64,000 nucleotides of DNA, taken from NCBI RefSeq assembly GCF_022829465.1, contig NZ_JAKSXZ010000128.1, positions 62,001 through 126,000 on the forward strand. The letters are read 5' to 3'. Positions 18,546 through 27,481 of this stretch are shown piece after piece. A program made the translations under genes and the position numbers. The stretch comes from Methylobacterium sp. J-067. Its GTDB lineage: Bacteria; Pseudomonadota; Alphaproteobacteria; Rhizobiales; Beijerinckiaceae. The notes under the pieces are model-generated. The model was not told where the DNA came from. It saw only the letters and a program-made list of their open reading frames with translations, and ran no database searches. Numbering within the stretch: the first letter of the stretch is position 1; every line of letters begins with the position of its first letter.

Positions 18546-19460
18546 ATGGCTACGCGGAACCGGGCCCTCGCCCTCGCCGCCGCACTGACCCTCGCCGCCT
18601 GTCCCGCAGGGGCGGTGGAGGTCCTGACCGGCACGCTCAAGACCGCCGCCCAGCGGGGGGAGATCGTGATCGGCTACCGGGAGAGTTCGATCCCGTTCTC
18701 CTTCGTGGAGGGCAAGCGGGCCGACGGCACGCCCCGGGTGGCGGGCTACGCCATCGACCTGTGCGGCGAGATCGTGGACGACGTGCAGACGGCGATCGGT
18801 CGCCCCCTCAGGGTCCGCTACGAGCCGGTGACGTCCGAGACCCGCATCGGGGCCGTCGCCTCCGGCAAGGTCGATCTCGAATGCGGCTCGACCACCGCCA
18901 ACGCCGAGCGGCGCAAGCAGGTCGCCTTCTCGCCCGTCGACTTCATCAGCGCCACGAAGCTCCTCGTGCGGAAGGGCTCGACGCTCACCTCCTACCGGGA
19001 CCTCGGCGGCAAGACGGTGGTCGTCACCGCCGGCACCACCAACGAGCGCATCCTGCGCGATCTCCTCGCCCGGTTGAAGATCGACGCGCAGGTGGTGACG
19101 GCGCCCGACCACGCCGCCTCCTTTGCCCTGGTGAAGGCTGGCAAGGCCGATGCCTTCGCCCTGGACGACATCCTCCTCTACGGGCTGATCGCCACCGATC
19201 CGGCGGATGGGTCCTCCTACACGGTGCTGCCGGACAAGCTCTCCTTCGAGCCCTACGGAATCATGTTCCGCAAGGACGACCCGGCATTCGCGTCCCTGGT
19301 CGCCGACACCTTCCGGCGGCTCGCCGAATCCCGCGAGTTGCGCTGGACCTACGAGCGCTGGTTCCTCAAGCGCCTGCCGAACGGCGAACGCCTCGATGTG
19401 CCGATGTCGGACGATTTGCGGGTGAGCTTCCAACTGATGGGATTGGACGCAGGGCAATAG
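18546..19460 (+). CDS. orphan GltI-like amino-acid substrate-binding protein
   Basis: A 304-residue periplasmic protein, signal peptide ending AGAVEV. It parallels the importer binding protein at 10178-11101 segment by segment (IVIGYRESSIPFSFVEG, GYAIDLCGEIVDDV, VDLECGSTTANAERRKQVAF, AFALDDILLYGL). No ABC permease or ATPase adjoins it. The ATG at 18546 has GGGAGGGG at normal spacing, whereas the ATG at 18537 abuts that site. Lying 24 nt after the symporter gene, it is probably cotranscribed; it may deliver ligand to the importer encoded 8 kb away, since DAACS carriers do not use binding proteins. Confidence 0.87.
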   Translation: MATRNRALALAAALTLAACPAGAVEVLTGTLKTAAQRGEIVIGYRESSIPFSFVEGKRADGTPRVAGYAIDLCGEIVDDVQTAIGRPLRVRYEPVTSETRIGAVASGKVDLECGSTTANAERRKQVAFSPVDFISATKLLVRKGSTLTSYRDLGGKTVVVTAGTTNERILRDLLARLKIDAQVVTAPDHAASFALVKAGKADAFALDDILLYGLIATDPADGSSYTVLPDKLSFEPYGIMFRKDDPAFASLVADTFRRLAESRELRWTYERWFLKRLPNGERLDVPMSDDLRVSFQLMGLDAGQ

Positions 19461-19541
19461 CGCGCCTCGCTTTCGCCCCACGGCCGGGCGAACAAGCGCG
19501 CGTTCATCCTTCGTTGACCCATCGCCGCGAGCGTGCCGCCC

Positions 19542-20198
19542 ATGCCGACCGCCGCCCTCCGCAGCCTCCTCGCCGTCGCCGCCTGCTGTGCCGCGACGGC
19601 CGCGCAGGCCCATCCCCACGTCTGGGTCTCCGCCAGGGCGCAGGTCGCCTACGCGGACGGCAAGGTCACGGGCGTGCGCCATATCTGGGCGTTCGATCCG
19701 GAATACTCGGCCTACGTCACCCAGGGGCTCGACGCCAACAAGGACGGCAAGCTCAGCCCCGACGAGCTGGCGTCCCTCGCGACTACGAACACCGAGAACC
19801 TCGCGGAGTTCGGCTACTTCACGAAGCTGAAGGTCGCCGGCAAGGAGCAGGCCTTCGCCGAGCCCCGCGAGGCGGCGATGCGGATGGAGGGCAACGCCCT
19901 GACGCTCAGCTTCCTCTTGCCCCTCAAGAGCCCGGCGGCGCCGGGACGGGGCGTGGCGGCGCTCGAAATCTACGACCCGACCTATTTCGTCTCCTTCGGC
20001 TTCGCGGAGGGGCAGGATGCGGTGACGCTGACGGGGGCGCCGCAGGGCTGCACCGCCTCGGTCACGCGGCCGAAGAACGACCAGACGAAGGTCGCCGACG
20101 CCAAGACCGGCATGAGCGAGGCCTTCTTCGAAGCCCTCACCGCCGCCTCGAATTACGGCGAGCAGTTCGCCAACCGGGTGATCGTCGCGTGTCCGTAG
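19542..20198 (+). CDS. DUF1007 family periplasmic protein with EF-hand-like loop
   Basis: A 218-residue secreted protein (signal peptide ending AAQA) that begins its mature part HPHVWVSARAQVAY, the DUF1007 hallmark with N-terminal histidines suited to metal binding. Residues about 63-75 read DANKDGKLSPDE, a canonical EF-hand-like calcium loop. Such proteins usually sit beside NicO-type nickel/cobalt transporters, as here: the next gene overlaps by 10 nt. The ATG at 19542 was preferred to an in-frame GTG at 19533 because it starts directly at the signal peptide. Confidence 0.86.
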   Translation: MPTAALRSLLAVAACCAATAAQAHPHVWVSARAQVAYADGKVTGVRHIWAFDPEYSAYVTQGLDANKDGKLSPDELASLATTNTENLAEFGYFTKLKVAGKEQAFAEPREAAMRMEGNALTLSFLLPLKSPAAPGRGVAALEIYDPTYFVSFGFAEGQDAVTLTGAPQGCTASVTRPKNDQTKVADAKTGMSEAFFEALTAASNYGEQFANRVIVACP

Positions 20199-21190
20199 GG
20201 CTCGGTATCGCCCCCGCCGCGCCGGCCTCGCGCCTGCCCCAGCGCCTCGCGCTGATGGCCGGGGCGGTCGCCTTGGCGGCGCTCCTCGTCGCCCTGCTGG
20301 CGTGGCTCATCGCCCCCGGTATCGCCGCGCCGCCGCCGCGCTCGCCCTTCGGCATCGGGTTCCGCGAGGCCGCCCCCGCCACCACTGGCCTCGGTGGCCT
20401 CATTCTTTCGCTTCAGTCCAGCTTCTCGCGGGCCATGAACGCCGCCGTCACCGCCCTCAAGGGCGGGGGCGACTGGACGCCGCTGATCGGCCTCGCCTTC
20501 GCCTACGGCGTCTTCCACGCCGCCGGGCCGGGGCACGGCAAGGCGGTCATCGCCGGCTACATTCTGGCGGGGGAGCGCGCCTTTCGCCTTGGCTGCGCCC
20601 TCAGCGCCTGCGCCGCCCTGCTGCAGGCCGCCGTGGCGATGGCCCTGGTGGGGGTCGGCAGCCTCGTCCTCAACGCCACCGCCGCGACGATGACGCGGGC
20701 CGGCACCTTCATCGAGACGGCAAGCTTCGCCCTGGTGGCCGCCGCCGGCCTCGCCCTGACCTGGCGCAAGGCCGGGCAGCTCGCATCGGGCCAGATGGCC
20801 GGCAGCGCCTGCGGGCCGGATTGCGCTCACATGCCGGCGGCCGAGCGCGTCGACTCCGCACGGACCTGGCGGGCGCGGGCGGGGATCGTCCTCGCGGCGG
20901 GCTCGCGGCCCTGCGCCGGGGCGGTGCTCGTGCTCGTCTTCGCGATGGCGCAGGGCGTGCCGCTCGCCGGCATCCTCGCCGTCCTCGCCATGGCGGTGGG
21001 CACCGCGCTCACCACCACCGCGCTTGCCGCGCTCGCCGTCTTCGCCAAGCGCGCCGCCCTGGCGCTGGCCGGCGGTCGCGGACAGGCCGGGGCGAGGGCG
21101 GTCGGTGGGCTCGAATTGCTGGCCGCCGCCTTCGTGCTGGTTCTGGGTGTCGCGATGCTCGCCGGTGTCGCCACAGGCGTCGGCGGCTAG
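20189..21190 (+). CDS. NicO-family nickel/cobalt transporter
   Basis: A 333-residue membrane protein with six or more helices. Family signatures: YGVFHAAGPGHGKAVIAGYI in an early helix, and SRPCAGAVLVLVFAMAQG. The cytoplasmic loop between them contains CGPDCAHMP, a possible metal-sensing Cys/His cluster. The start is the GTG at 20189, inside the DUF1007 gene (10-nt overlap), which gives a short N-terminal tail before the first helix. Moves Ni2+ or Co2+; direction (uptake or export) cannot be decided, though RcnA-like relatives export. Confidence 0.87.
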   Translation: MSVGLGIAPAAPASRLPQRLALMAGAVALAALLVALLAWLIAPGIAAPPPRSPFGIGFREAAPATTGLGGLILSLQSSFSRAMNAAVTALKGGGDWTPLIGLAFAYGVFHAAGPGHGKAVIAGYILAGERAFRLGCALSACAALLQAAVAMALVGVGSLVLNATAATMTRAGTFIETASFALVAAAGLALTWRKAGQLASGQMAGSACGPDCAHMPAAERVDSARTWRARAGIVLAAGSRPCAGAVLVLVFAMAQGVPLAGILAVLAMAVGTALTTTALAALAVFAKRAALALAGGRGQAGARAVGGLELLAAAFVLVLGVAMLAGVATGVGG

Positions 21191-21254
21191 GGCGCGACGC
21201 CTCGCCAGCCTCCCGCCGCCGTGCCACTCTGGCGCAAAAGCGGGAGGAGTGAAC

Positions 21255-22157
21255 ATGACCGACAGGACGATCGTCACCTGCGCGCTGACGGGCTCCTTCG
21301 ACACGCCGAAGAAGAACCCGGCCGTCCCGGTGACGCCCGAGCAGATCGCACGCTCCGCCCTCGATGCCGCCGCGGCGGGAGCGGCCATCGTCCACATCCA
21401 TGTCCGCGATCCCGAGACCGGGGCGCCGAGTATGGAATTCGCCCTCTACCACGAGGTCGTGGAGCGGATCCGCGAGCGCAACGGCGACGTCATCCTCAAC
21501 CTCACCACGGGCGCGGGCGGACGTTTCGTGCCGGGGGAGACGGACCCCGCCGTGGCGGGGCCGGGCACCACCTTCGTCACGCCCGAGGCACGCACCCGGC
21601 ATGTCGGCGCGCTGAAGCCCGAGATCTGCACCCTCGACATCGCCACGATGAATTTCGGCGAGCACCTGTTCCTCAACACACCCGCGCACCTGCGCGCCAT
21701 GGCGAAGGCGATCCGTGAGGCCGGGGTGAAGCCGGAGATCGAGGTGTTCGACCTCGGCCATATCGAGCTTGCCCGGCATCTCATCACGGAGGGGCACCTC
21801 GCCCGGCCACCGCTGTTCCAGCTCTGCCTCGGCATTCCGTGGGGGGCGCCGGCCACGCCCGAAACCCTGGTCGCCCTGCGCGCCCGTCTGCCCGAGGACG
21901 CGGTCTGGTCGGCCTTCGGCATCGGCCGGGCGGAGTTCCCGATGCTCGCCGTGGCGGCGGGGATGGGCGGGCATGTCCGCGTCGGACTGGAGGACAACCT
22001 CTATCTCGGACGGGGGCAGCTCGCCCCGAGCAACGCGGCCCTGGTCGAGAAGGCGGTGAGCTTGCTCGCTCATATCGACCGCACGCCCGCGAGCCCGGCC
22101 GAGGCGCGGGCGATCCTGGGCCTGACTCCGGGGACGCTTCCTCAACCCGAGGCGTAG
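21255..22157 (+). CDS. beta-keto acid cleavage enzyme family (BKACE, DUF849)
   Basis: A 300-residue TIM-barrel enzyme of the family founded by 3-keto-5-aminohexanoate cleavage enzyme, which condenses a beta-keto acid with acetyl-CoA to give acetoacetate and a new CoA ester. The zinc motif HIHVRDPETG (two His) and the NLTTGAGGRF, EVFDLGHIE, LCLGIPWGAP and GHVRVGLEDN segments are visible. GGGAGGAG precedes the ATG. The actual beta-keto acid is unknown, as for most of this family. An orphan binding protein gene follows 94 nt downstream and might supply the substrate. Confidence 0.9.
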   Translation: MTDRTIVTCALTGSFDTPKKNPAVPVTPEQIARSALDAAAAGAAIVHIHVRDPETGAPSMEFALYHEVVERIRERNGDVILNLTTGAGGRFVPGETDPAVAGPGTTFVTPEARTRHVGALKPEICTLDIATMNFGEHLFLNTPAHLRAMAKAIREAGVKPEIEVFDLGHIELARHLITEGHLARPPLFQLCLGIPWGAPATPETLVALRARLPEDAVWSAFGIGRAEFPMLAVAAGMGGHVRVGLEDNLYLGRGQLAPSNAALVEKAVSLLAHIDRTPASPAEARAILGLTPGTLPQPEA

Positions 22158-22251
22158 GCAACGGCCGAACACGCCGTCTAAGCTGCATCCGTCATGCAAA
22201 CCCGCCGCACCGAACGCGGTGGGATCGTCATGCCCCTAGGGAGAGAGACCG

Positions 22252-23475
22252 ATGTCGACCCGTACCCTCGCGGCGGGGGCGCTCGCCGCGTTCTGCACGC
22301 TCGCCGCCGCCCATCTTGACGCCCATGCCGCCGACCTCGTGCCGGTGAAGATCGGCGTCCTGAATGACCGCTCCGGCGTCTATTTCGACTCGACCGGCGA
22401 GGGCGCGGTGGTCGCGGCGCGGATGGCGGTGGAGGATTTCAAGCCGGAGCAGCACGGGCTCAAGGTCGAGGTCATCGCCGCCGACCACCAGAACAAGCCC
22501 GATGTCGGCGCCTCCATTGCCCGGCAATGGTATGACCGCGACGGGGTCGATGCGATCTTCGACGTGCCGACCTCGTCGGTGGCGCTCGCCATCGCGCAGA
22601 TCACCAAGGAGAAGAACAAGGCCTTCGTGAATTCGGGCGGCGGCACCGCCGACCTCACCGGCCCGGCCTGCACGCCGAACACCGTCCACTGGACCTACGA
22701 CACGGCGGCGCTCGCCAACGGCACCGGCAAGGCCCTGCTGAAGCGCGGCGGCAAATCCTGGTACTTCATCACCGCCGACTACGCCTTCGGGCTGGCACTC
22801 GAACGGGACACCAAGGCGGTGGTGGAGAAGAACGGCGGCAAGGTCGTCGGCGGCGTGCGCACGCCCTTCCCGAACCCGGATTTCTCGTCCTTCCTGCTCC
22901 AGGCCCAGGCCTCCGGCGCACAGGTGATCGGGCTGGCCGATGCGGGGCTCGATGCGGCCAACGCGATCAAGCAGGCGCACGAATTCGGCATCCGCCAGGG
23001 CGGGCAGCAACTCGCGGCCCTGCTGATCGCCATCACGGACATCCACTCGCTGGGCCTCGACGTGGCCCAGGGGCTCCAGTTCACCGCCTCGTTCTACTGG
23101 GACCTGAACGACGCCACCCGTTCCTTCGCCGACCGTTTCTCGCAGAAGATGCCGGGCAAGAAGCCGACCTCGTATCAGGCGGGCGTCTACGCCAGCACGC
23201 TCCATTACCTGAAGGCCGTCGAGGCCCTGCACTCGGCCAAGGACGGCGCGGCGGTCGTCGCCAAGATGAAGGAGATCCCCACCGACGATCCGCTCTTCGG
23301 CAAGGGGACGATCCGGCCGGACGGGCGCAAGATCCACCCGATGTACCTGTTCGAGGCGAAGGCTCCGGCCGAGTCGAAGGGCGAGTGGGACCTCTACAAG
23401 GTCTTGGAGACCATCCCCGCCGATCAGGCCTTCCGCCCGATGAGCGAGGGCGGGTGCCCAATGATCGCCAAGTAA
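22252..23475 (+). CDS. orphan LivK-type ABC substrate-binding protein
   Basis: A 407-residue type I periplasmic binding protein with signal peptide ending AHAADLV. Landmarks: VKIGVLNDRSGVYFDSTGEG, DHQNKPDVGASIARQWYD, FVNSGGGTADLTGPAC and WYFITADYAFG. This variant (DRSGVY...) is common for binding proteins serving aromatic or other carboxylates rather than amino acids. No permease or ATPase is adjacent; it could use livHMGF nearby or an unlinked importer. The neighbouring BKACE enzyme suggests a linked catabolic role, which is inference. Confidence 0.88.
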   Translation: MSTRTLAAGALAAFCTLAAAHLDAHAADLVPVKIGVLNDRSGVYFDSTGEGAVVAARMAVEDFKPEQHGLKVEVIAADHQNKPDVGASIARQWYDRDGVDAIFDVPTSSVALAIAQITKEKNKAFVNSGGGTADLTGPACTPNTVHWTYDTAALANGTGKALLKRGGKSWYFITADYAFGLALERDTKAVVEKNGGKVVGGVRTPFPNPDFSSFLLQAQASGAQVIGLADAGLDAANAIKQAHEFGIRQGGQQLAALLIAITDIHSLGLDVAQGLQFTASFYWDLNDATRSFADRFSQKMPGKKPTSYQAGVYASTLHYLKAVEALHSAKDGAAVVAKMKEIPTDDPLFGKGTIRPDGRKIHPMYLFEAKAPAESKGEWDLYKVLETIPADQAFRPMSEGGCPMIAK

Positions 23476-23617
23476 GCGAGACCGAACGCGGCGATCCGGA
23501 AAGTTCCTGCGGACGGTGAGAATAAAGGCGGGACCCGCAGAGCCAAGCCGGGGTTGGCGGGATGTGGCCGCTTTCACCCGCTCGGCCATTCCACAGCCCG
23601 CAGGAGTTCCGATCGCC

Positions 23618-24157
23618 ATGGCCACCAAGCAGAAGACGCTTCACGACGCGTTCTACGAGACCCTCAAGGACGTCTACTACGCCGAGAAGCAATCGGTGAA
23701 AGCCCTCAAGAAATCCGCCAAGGCGGCGGAGCACGACGAGCTTCGGCAGGCCTTCGAGACCCATGCCGAGGAGAGCGCCCATCAGGTCGAGCGCCTGACC
23801 CAGGTCTTCGAGATCATCGGCAAGCCCGCCCGCGCCAAGACCTGCGAGGCGATGCAGGGCATCACCTCGGAGATGGAGGAGGATCTGGAGGATTTCGGCG
23901 ACAGCCCGGCGGCCGATGCCGTCCTCGCCGCCTGCGCCCAGGCGGTCGAGCATTACGAGATCGCCCGCTATGGCACGCTCAAGACCTGGGCGAGCCAACT
24001 CGGCTACGCGGATGCGGCGAGCCTCCTCGACGAGACCTTGCAGGAAGAGAAGAAGACCGACGCGCTCCTCTCGAAGATCGCCGAGACCATCAACGCGGCC
24101 GGCATCGAAGACGGCGCGGAGCCGGCCCCGAAGGCCAAGGCGAAGGCGGTCCGCTAA
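23618..24157 (+). CDS. ferritin-like DUF892 (YciE/YciF-type) protein
   Basis: A 179-residue helical protein beginning KTLHDAFYETLKDVYYAEKQSVKALKK, the DUF892 start. It contains the EESAHQVERL and VEHYEIARYGTLKTWA helices whose Glu and His residues form a di-iron-type site in ferritin-like four-helix bundles. The C-terminus is a Lys/Ala/Pro tail. Members are usually general-stress proteins of unknown chemistry. The ATG at 23618 is preceded by AGGAG; a longer upstream frame has no similarity. Followed by a strong stem-loop. Confidence 0.9.
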   Translation: MATKQKTLHDAFYETLKDVYYAEKQSVKALKKSAKAAEHDELRQAFETHAEESAHQVERLTQVFEIIGKPARAKTCEAMQGITSEMEEDLEDFGDSPAADAVLAACAQAVEHYEIARYGTLKTWASQLGYADAASLLDETLQEEKKTDALLSKIAETINAAGIEDGAEPAPKAKAKAVR

Positions 24158-24162
24158 CGGAA

Positions 24163-24192
24163 AGGGCGGCGCCCCTTTCGGAGCGCCGCCCT
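24163..24192. terminator. bidirectional stem-loop terminator between convergent genes
   Basis: AGGGCGGCGC - 10-nt loop - GCGCCGCCCT, a perfect 10-bp stem 6 nt after the DUF892 stop and 23 nt from the convergent autotransporter stop. It is flanked by AA on the left, but no long T-run follows on either strand. Confidence 0.6.
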
Positions 24193-24214
24193 GTCACTGT
24201 CCGCTGCGTGAGGC

Positions 24215-27200
24215 TCAGAACCGGTAGGTGAAGTTGCCCTTCACCGCCTGGTCCTGGGCGCGCGAACCGGTCTGGCCCGTATAGGCCACGCCCAGCGTCG
24301 CGCCCGGCGCCACCCGCAGATCGAGGCCGACTTCCGCAACCATCGCGTCCCGGTCGATCGGCACGCCGGCCGACAGGAAGGACGGGCCGGTCCCGAAGGC
24401 CAGGAGCGCCTTCGGCACCACGTCGCCGAAAGCCCGGCGGTAGCCGACCAGGGCGTGGGCCGAGAGCGGCAGGCCGGTGCCGAAGTCGAAGGCGGTCTGG
24501 CCGCGCACGCCCACCGTCAGGGCGCCGAGGTCGTAGTCGCGGGCGAAGCCGCGCAGGGCCGCCACGCCGCCGGTTTCGGCGAAGCCGTCCCGGTGGATGC
24601 CGACATAGGCGCCGCCGACGAAGGGCTCGATGTAGGTCAGGGAAGGCTGCACCGGCTGGAGGGCCGCACCCTTCGACACTAGCGCCACCGGAGCGGGCTG
24701 ACCGAGGAAGAACTTGTACCCGATCTCGCCGAAGCCCTGCACCGTGTAGCCGCCGTAGCGGCCGGTGGGGGTGTCCGCCACGCCGGGGAAGATCACGGCA
24801 CGGCGGGTGCGCAGCGACTCGTCCGCGTAGACCGCGCCGAGGCGGAGCGACACCGGCCCGACCTCGTAGCCGCCGTAGACGCCGCCGAACCCGCTAGTCA
24901 CGCCGGCCGACTGGAAGCGGCCATTCGTGTCGAGGGTGTTCTCGGTGTAGCCGCCGACCACACCGAGCTTGATCCCGCTCGGCAGGCGCACGTCGAGGCC
25001 CGCCGCGAAGCCGGCGAGCGTCCGGTCCAGCCCGAAGGCGTTGCCGCCGCTCGCGCTGCCGAACGCGCCGAAGCCCTGGCCCCAGATCCCGACCACGGTC
25101 GGGTCGAGGGTCTGCATCGGCACGCTCACGACCGGCGGCCGGCGACCGGGCAGGTCGGCGGTGTAGCTGGCCGGCAGGTTGCCGAAGCTGAGGCCGTCCG
25201 CCGCGCCGGGGGTGGTGCCCCAGCGCAGCCGGTCGAGGATCGCCTCGCGGACGAAGAACGCCGTCTCGTAGGACGACGAGACCGTCGAGCCATGGATGTC
25301 ACCGGCCAGCGCGCGGAAGGCACCCTGCGCCTCCGGTGTGGTCAGGCCCACGGTCGAACCGTAGATGGCGCTGCCCGGCCCGCCCGCCTGGATCGCGTTG
25401 GCGACGGAGGCGCCGTTGCGGGTCGTGGCGATGCTCGCGAAGGCGACGTCGTTGCGCGTGAGCGTCAGGTCGACCTCGGTCGGCTGGTAGCGAAGGGTCG
25501 GGGTCAGGAAGGCGAAGTTCGAGGTGACGCCCGCGAACTGGCCCGTGACGCCACCGGTCGCGTTGAGGATCGCGTACTGCGTGCGCGGGTTGTAGGCGCC
25601 GTTCTGCGCCAGCACCTGAACCGTGCCACCGGCCAGCGTCGCCGTGCCGGAGACCGCGAGCCGGTCGGACTGGCCCGCCGCGTTGGCCTCGACCTGATAG
25701 ACCGAGCCCGCCGCGAAGACGGCGTTGCCGGCCACGTTCAGGGTGCCGATGGAATTGCCCGGTGCCACCGTGCCGCCAGAGAGGGCCGCGAGCCCGCCCA
25801 CCGTGCCGGAGCCCCCGAGGAGGCCGCCGCTGTTGACGATGACCGTGCCGCCGATCGTGCCATTGGCGTAGAGGGCGCCGCCGCTGCCGATGCTCGTGCC
25901 GGTGTTGAGCCGGTCGGTCGGGTCCATCGACAGGGTGCCGGTGACGTTCCCGAAATACCCGGCCGCCGAGTAGAGATCGAGGCGAGACCAGTAGCTCAGT
26001 GCCGTCCCGTAGAAGGCGGCGAGCGCGTTGCCCTCGGTGTTCACGATGATCTGGTTGATCGTCCCCGTCGTGAGCTGGCCGTAGAGGCCGCCGTTCGGGG
26101 CGAGGGTCTTCGCCGCGCTCGTGCTGCCGCCGTAGAGCGGAGCCAGCAGGATCGAGGCGTCGGGCCCGCCAGAAGGCGCCTGTTCGCGGGGCGCCTGGGC
26201 GAAGGTCAGGGTCGGCAGGCCGTAGGTCAGGCGGGACTGGTAGAGCGCCTGGTTGGCCGCGTTGGGCAGGTAGGGGTTATTGGTCGTGTTCGCCGCACTG
26301 TTGGCACAGGCGGCGACGGTGTTGCCGCACTGGGCCGATAGGTAGGTCTGCAACTCGGCCTGCGCCGCCGTGAACAGGCTCGGCAGTTTGATCGCCGTGC
26401 CCGTGGTCGTGGCGTTATTGATGTAGGCCGGGTTCGTGAACGCCTGGGCGAGGTCGTAGGCTGAGAAGGCGCGCGAGGCGATGATGTCCAGCGGGTAGTG
26501 GACGCCCAGCACGATGCGGCTGTTGGCATAGTCGGAGGCCCGCAGCAGCATGTTCTGGTATTGCTGCGGCACGAGCATCGCGAGCAAGTAGCCGTCGGTA
26601 TAGGCGTATTGCGTGTGCCCGCTCGGGAAGGACGGGTTGGTCGCGATGCCGTTCAACGCGGTCGGATCGAACACGTTGTACTGGCTCTGCGCCACCTGGA
26701 TCGGCCGCGACGACCCGTAGACATCTTGCCCGGCTTGCGTGTTGCGCACGCCGTAGGCGAGGTCGAGGACGCTGTCGTAGCGGTTCGGCAGGGTGCCGGT
26801 GGAGCCCGCCGCGCCGGCCGGCGAGCCGGCGGGGATCGTGTAGGGGCCGGTCGGCAGGGAATAGCCGGCGGGCGCCACGGCCGGAACCGGCACGTAGCCG
26901 GCGGGCGTCGTGCTCGGGTTGGTGGCCGCGCCGTTGGCGAAGTAATTCTTCGCCACGCCGAGATCGGCGCTGAACACGGTGTAGGCTTGGTTCAGCAGGT
27001 TGAACGTCGCCGTCAGGGGGCCGCTGTTGGCGGTGCTGGCGCGGATGCCCGTCTGGTAGATCCCGCCGAGTTGCGGCCCGAGGCCGCCCACCGGCTGAAG
27101 GGGGGTGAGGCCGCCCGCGCTCTGCGGCGCCTGTGCCGGCAGCCCGCCCGCGAGGTTGTCCGCCGGGCCGAGGTTCACCCGCGTGCCGTCGGCCAGCGTG

Positions 27201-27481
27201 ATCGAGGTGGTGAAGGCCGCGCTCCCCGGCAGGGCCTTGTCGCTGATCGCCTTCTGCTGGTCCGCGACCGAGGCACCCCGATTCTGGGCGACGGCCTGCG
27301 ACAGGTTCAGCTGCAGCGTCTGCTGGCCGACCTGCGTCGCGTTCAGCCCGAGGAACGGGCCGAGCAGGTTCAGAACGTTGACGTTGGACGGCGTGGTGTT
27401 GACCGTCTGGGCCTGCACGGCCGATGGGCCGAACGCCGCCAATGCGAGCGCGGCGATTGACACACTCTGCTTGAAGTCCAT
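24215..27481 (-). CDS. autotransporter with PAP2/class A acid phosphatase passenger
   Basis: A 1088-residue type V secreted protein. Signal peptide about residues 1-25. The passenger carries the class A acid phosphatase motif set: SSRP (Arg259-Pro260), PSGHT (Ser287-Gly-His289) and SRIVLGVHYPLD (Arg322, His328, Asp332), with normal spacings; the first-motif Lys is Gln. A repetitive Gly-rich region (GGSGTVGGL, PGNSIGTLNV) typical of beta-helix stalks follows at about 540-680. The last 270 or so residues form an autotransporter beta-barrel ending in Phe. The ATG at 27481 is used; an upstream TTG at 27493 is in frame. Predicted outer-membrane-anchored or released phosphatase. Confidence 0.88.
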   Translation of the reverse strand: MDFKQSVSIAALALAAFGPSAVQAQTVNTTPSNVNVLNLLGPFLGLNATQVGQQTLQLNLSQAVAQNRGASVADQQKAISDKALPGSAAFTTSITLADGTRVNLGPADNLAGGLPAQAPQSAGGLTPLQPVGGLGPQLGGIYQTGIRASTANSGPLTATFNLLNQAYTVFSADLGVAKNYFANGAATNPSTTPAGYVPVPAVAPAGYSLPTGPYTIPAGSPAGAAGSTGTLPNRYDSVLDLAYGVRNTQAGQDVYGSSRPIQVAQSQYNVFDPTALNGIATNPSFPSGHTQYAYTDGYLLAMLVPQQYQNMLLRASDYANSRIVLGVHYPLDIIASRAFSAYDLAQAFTNPAYINNATTTGTAIKLPSLFTAAQAELQTYLSAQCGNTVAACANSAANTTNNPYLPNAANQALYQSRLTYGLPTLTFAQAPREQAPSGGPDASILLAPLYGGSTSAAKTLAPNGGLYGQLTTGTINQIIVNTEGNALAAFYGTALSYWSRLDLYSAAGYFGNVTGTLSMDPTDRLNTGTSIGSGGALYANGTIGGTVIVNSGGLLGGSGTVGGLAALSGGTVAPGNSIGTLNVAGNAVFAAGSVYQVEANAAGQSDRLAVSGTATLAGGTVQVLAQNGAYNPRTQYAILNATGGVTGQFAGVTSNFAFLTPTLRYQPTEVDLTLTRNDVAFASIATTRNGASVANAIQAGGPGSAIYGSTVGLTTPEAQGAFRALAGDIHGSTVSSSYETAFFVREAILDRLRWGTTPGAADGLSFGNLPASYTADLPGRRPPVVSVPMQTLDPTVVGIWGQGFGAFGSASGGNAFGLDRTLAGFAAGLDVRLPSGIKLGVVGGYTENTLDTNGRFQSAGVTSGFGGVYGGYEVGPVSLRLGAVYADESLRTRRAVIFPGVADTPTGRYGGYTVQGFGEIGYKFFLGQPAPVALVSKGAALQPVQPSLTYIEPFVGGAYVGIHRDGFAETGGVAALRGFARDYDLGALTVGVRGQTAFDFGTGLPLSAHALVGYRRAFGDVVPKALLAFGTGPSFLSAGVPIDRDAMVAEVGLDLRVAPGATLGVAYTGQTGSRAQDQAVKGNFTYRF

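Noticed and set aside
17235..19682. 815-codon open frame on the minus strand opposite the symporter and binding-protein genes
   Set aside because: High G+C makes long antisense frames common. This one is low-complexity Gly/Arg/Glu/His text, while the plus strand carries two clear families across the same DNA.
17498..20188. Continuous plus-strand frame leading into the NicO transporter
   Set aside because: It crosses the symporter, binding-protein and DUF1007 genes in the wrong frame; the transporter starts at the GTG at 20189 with a normal N-terminus.
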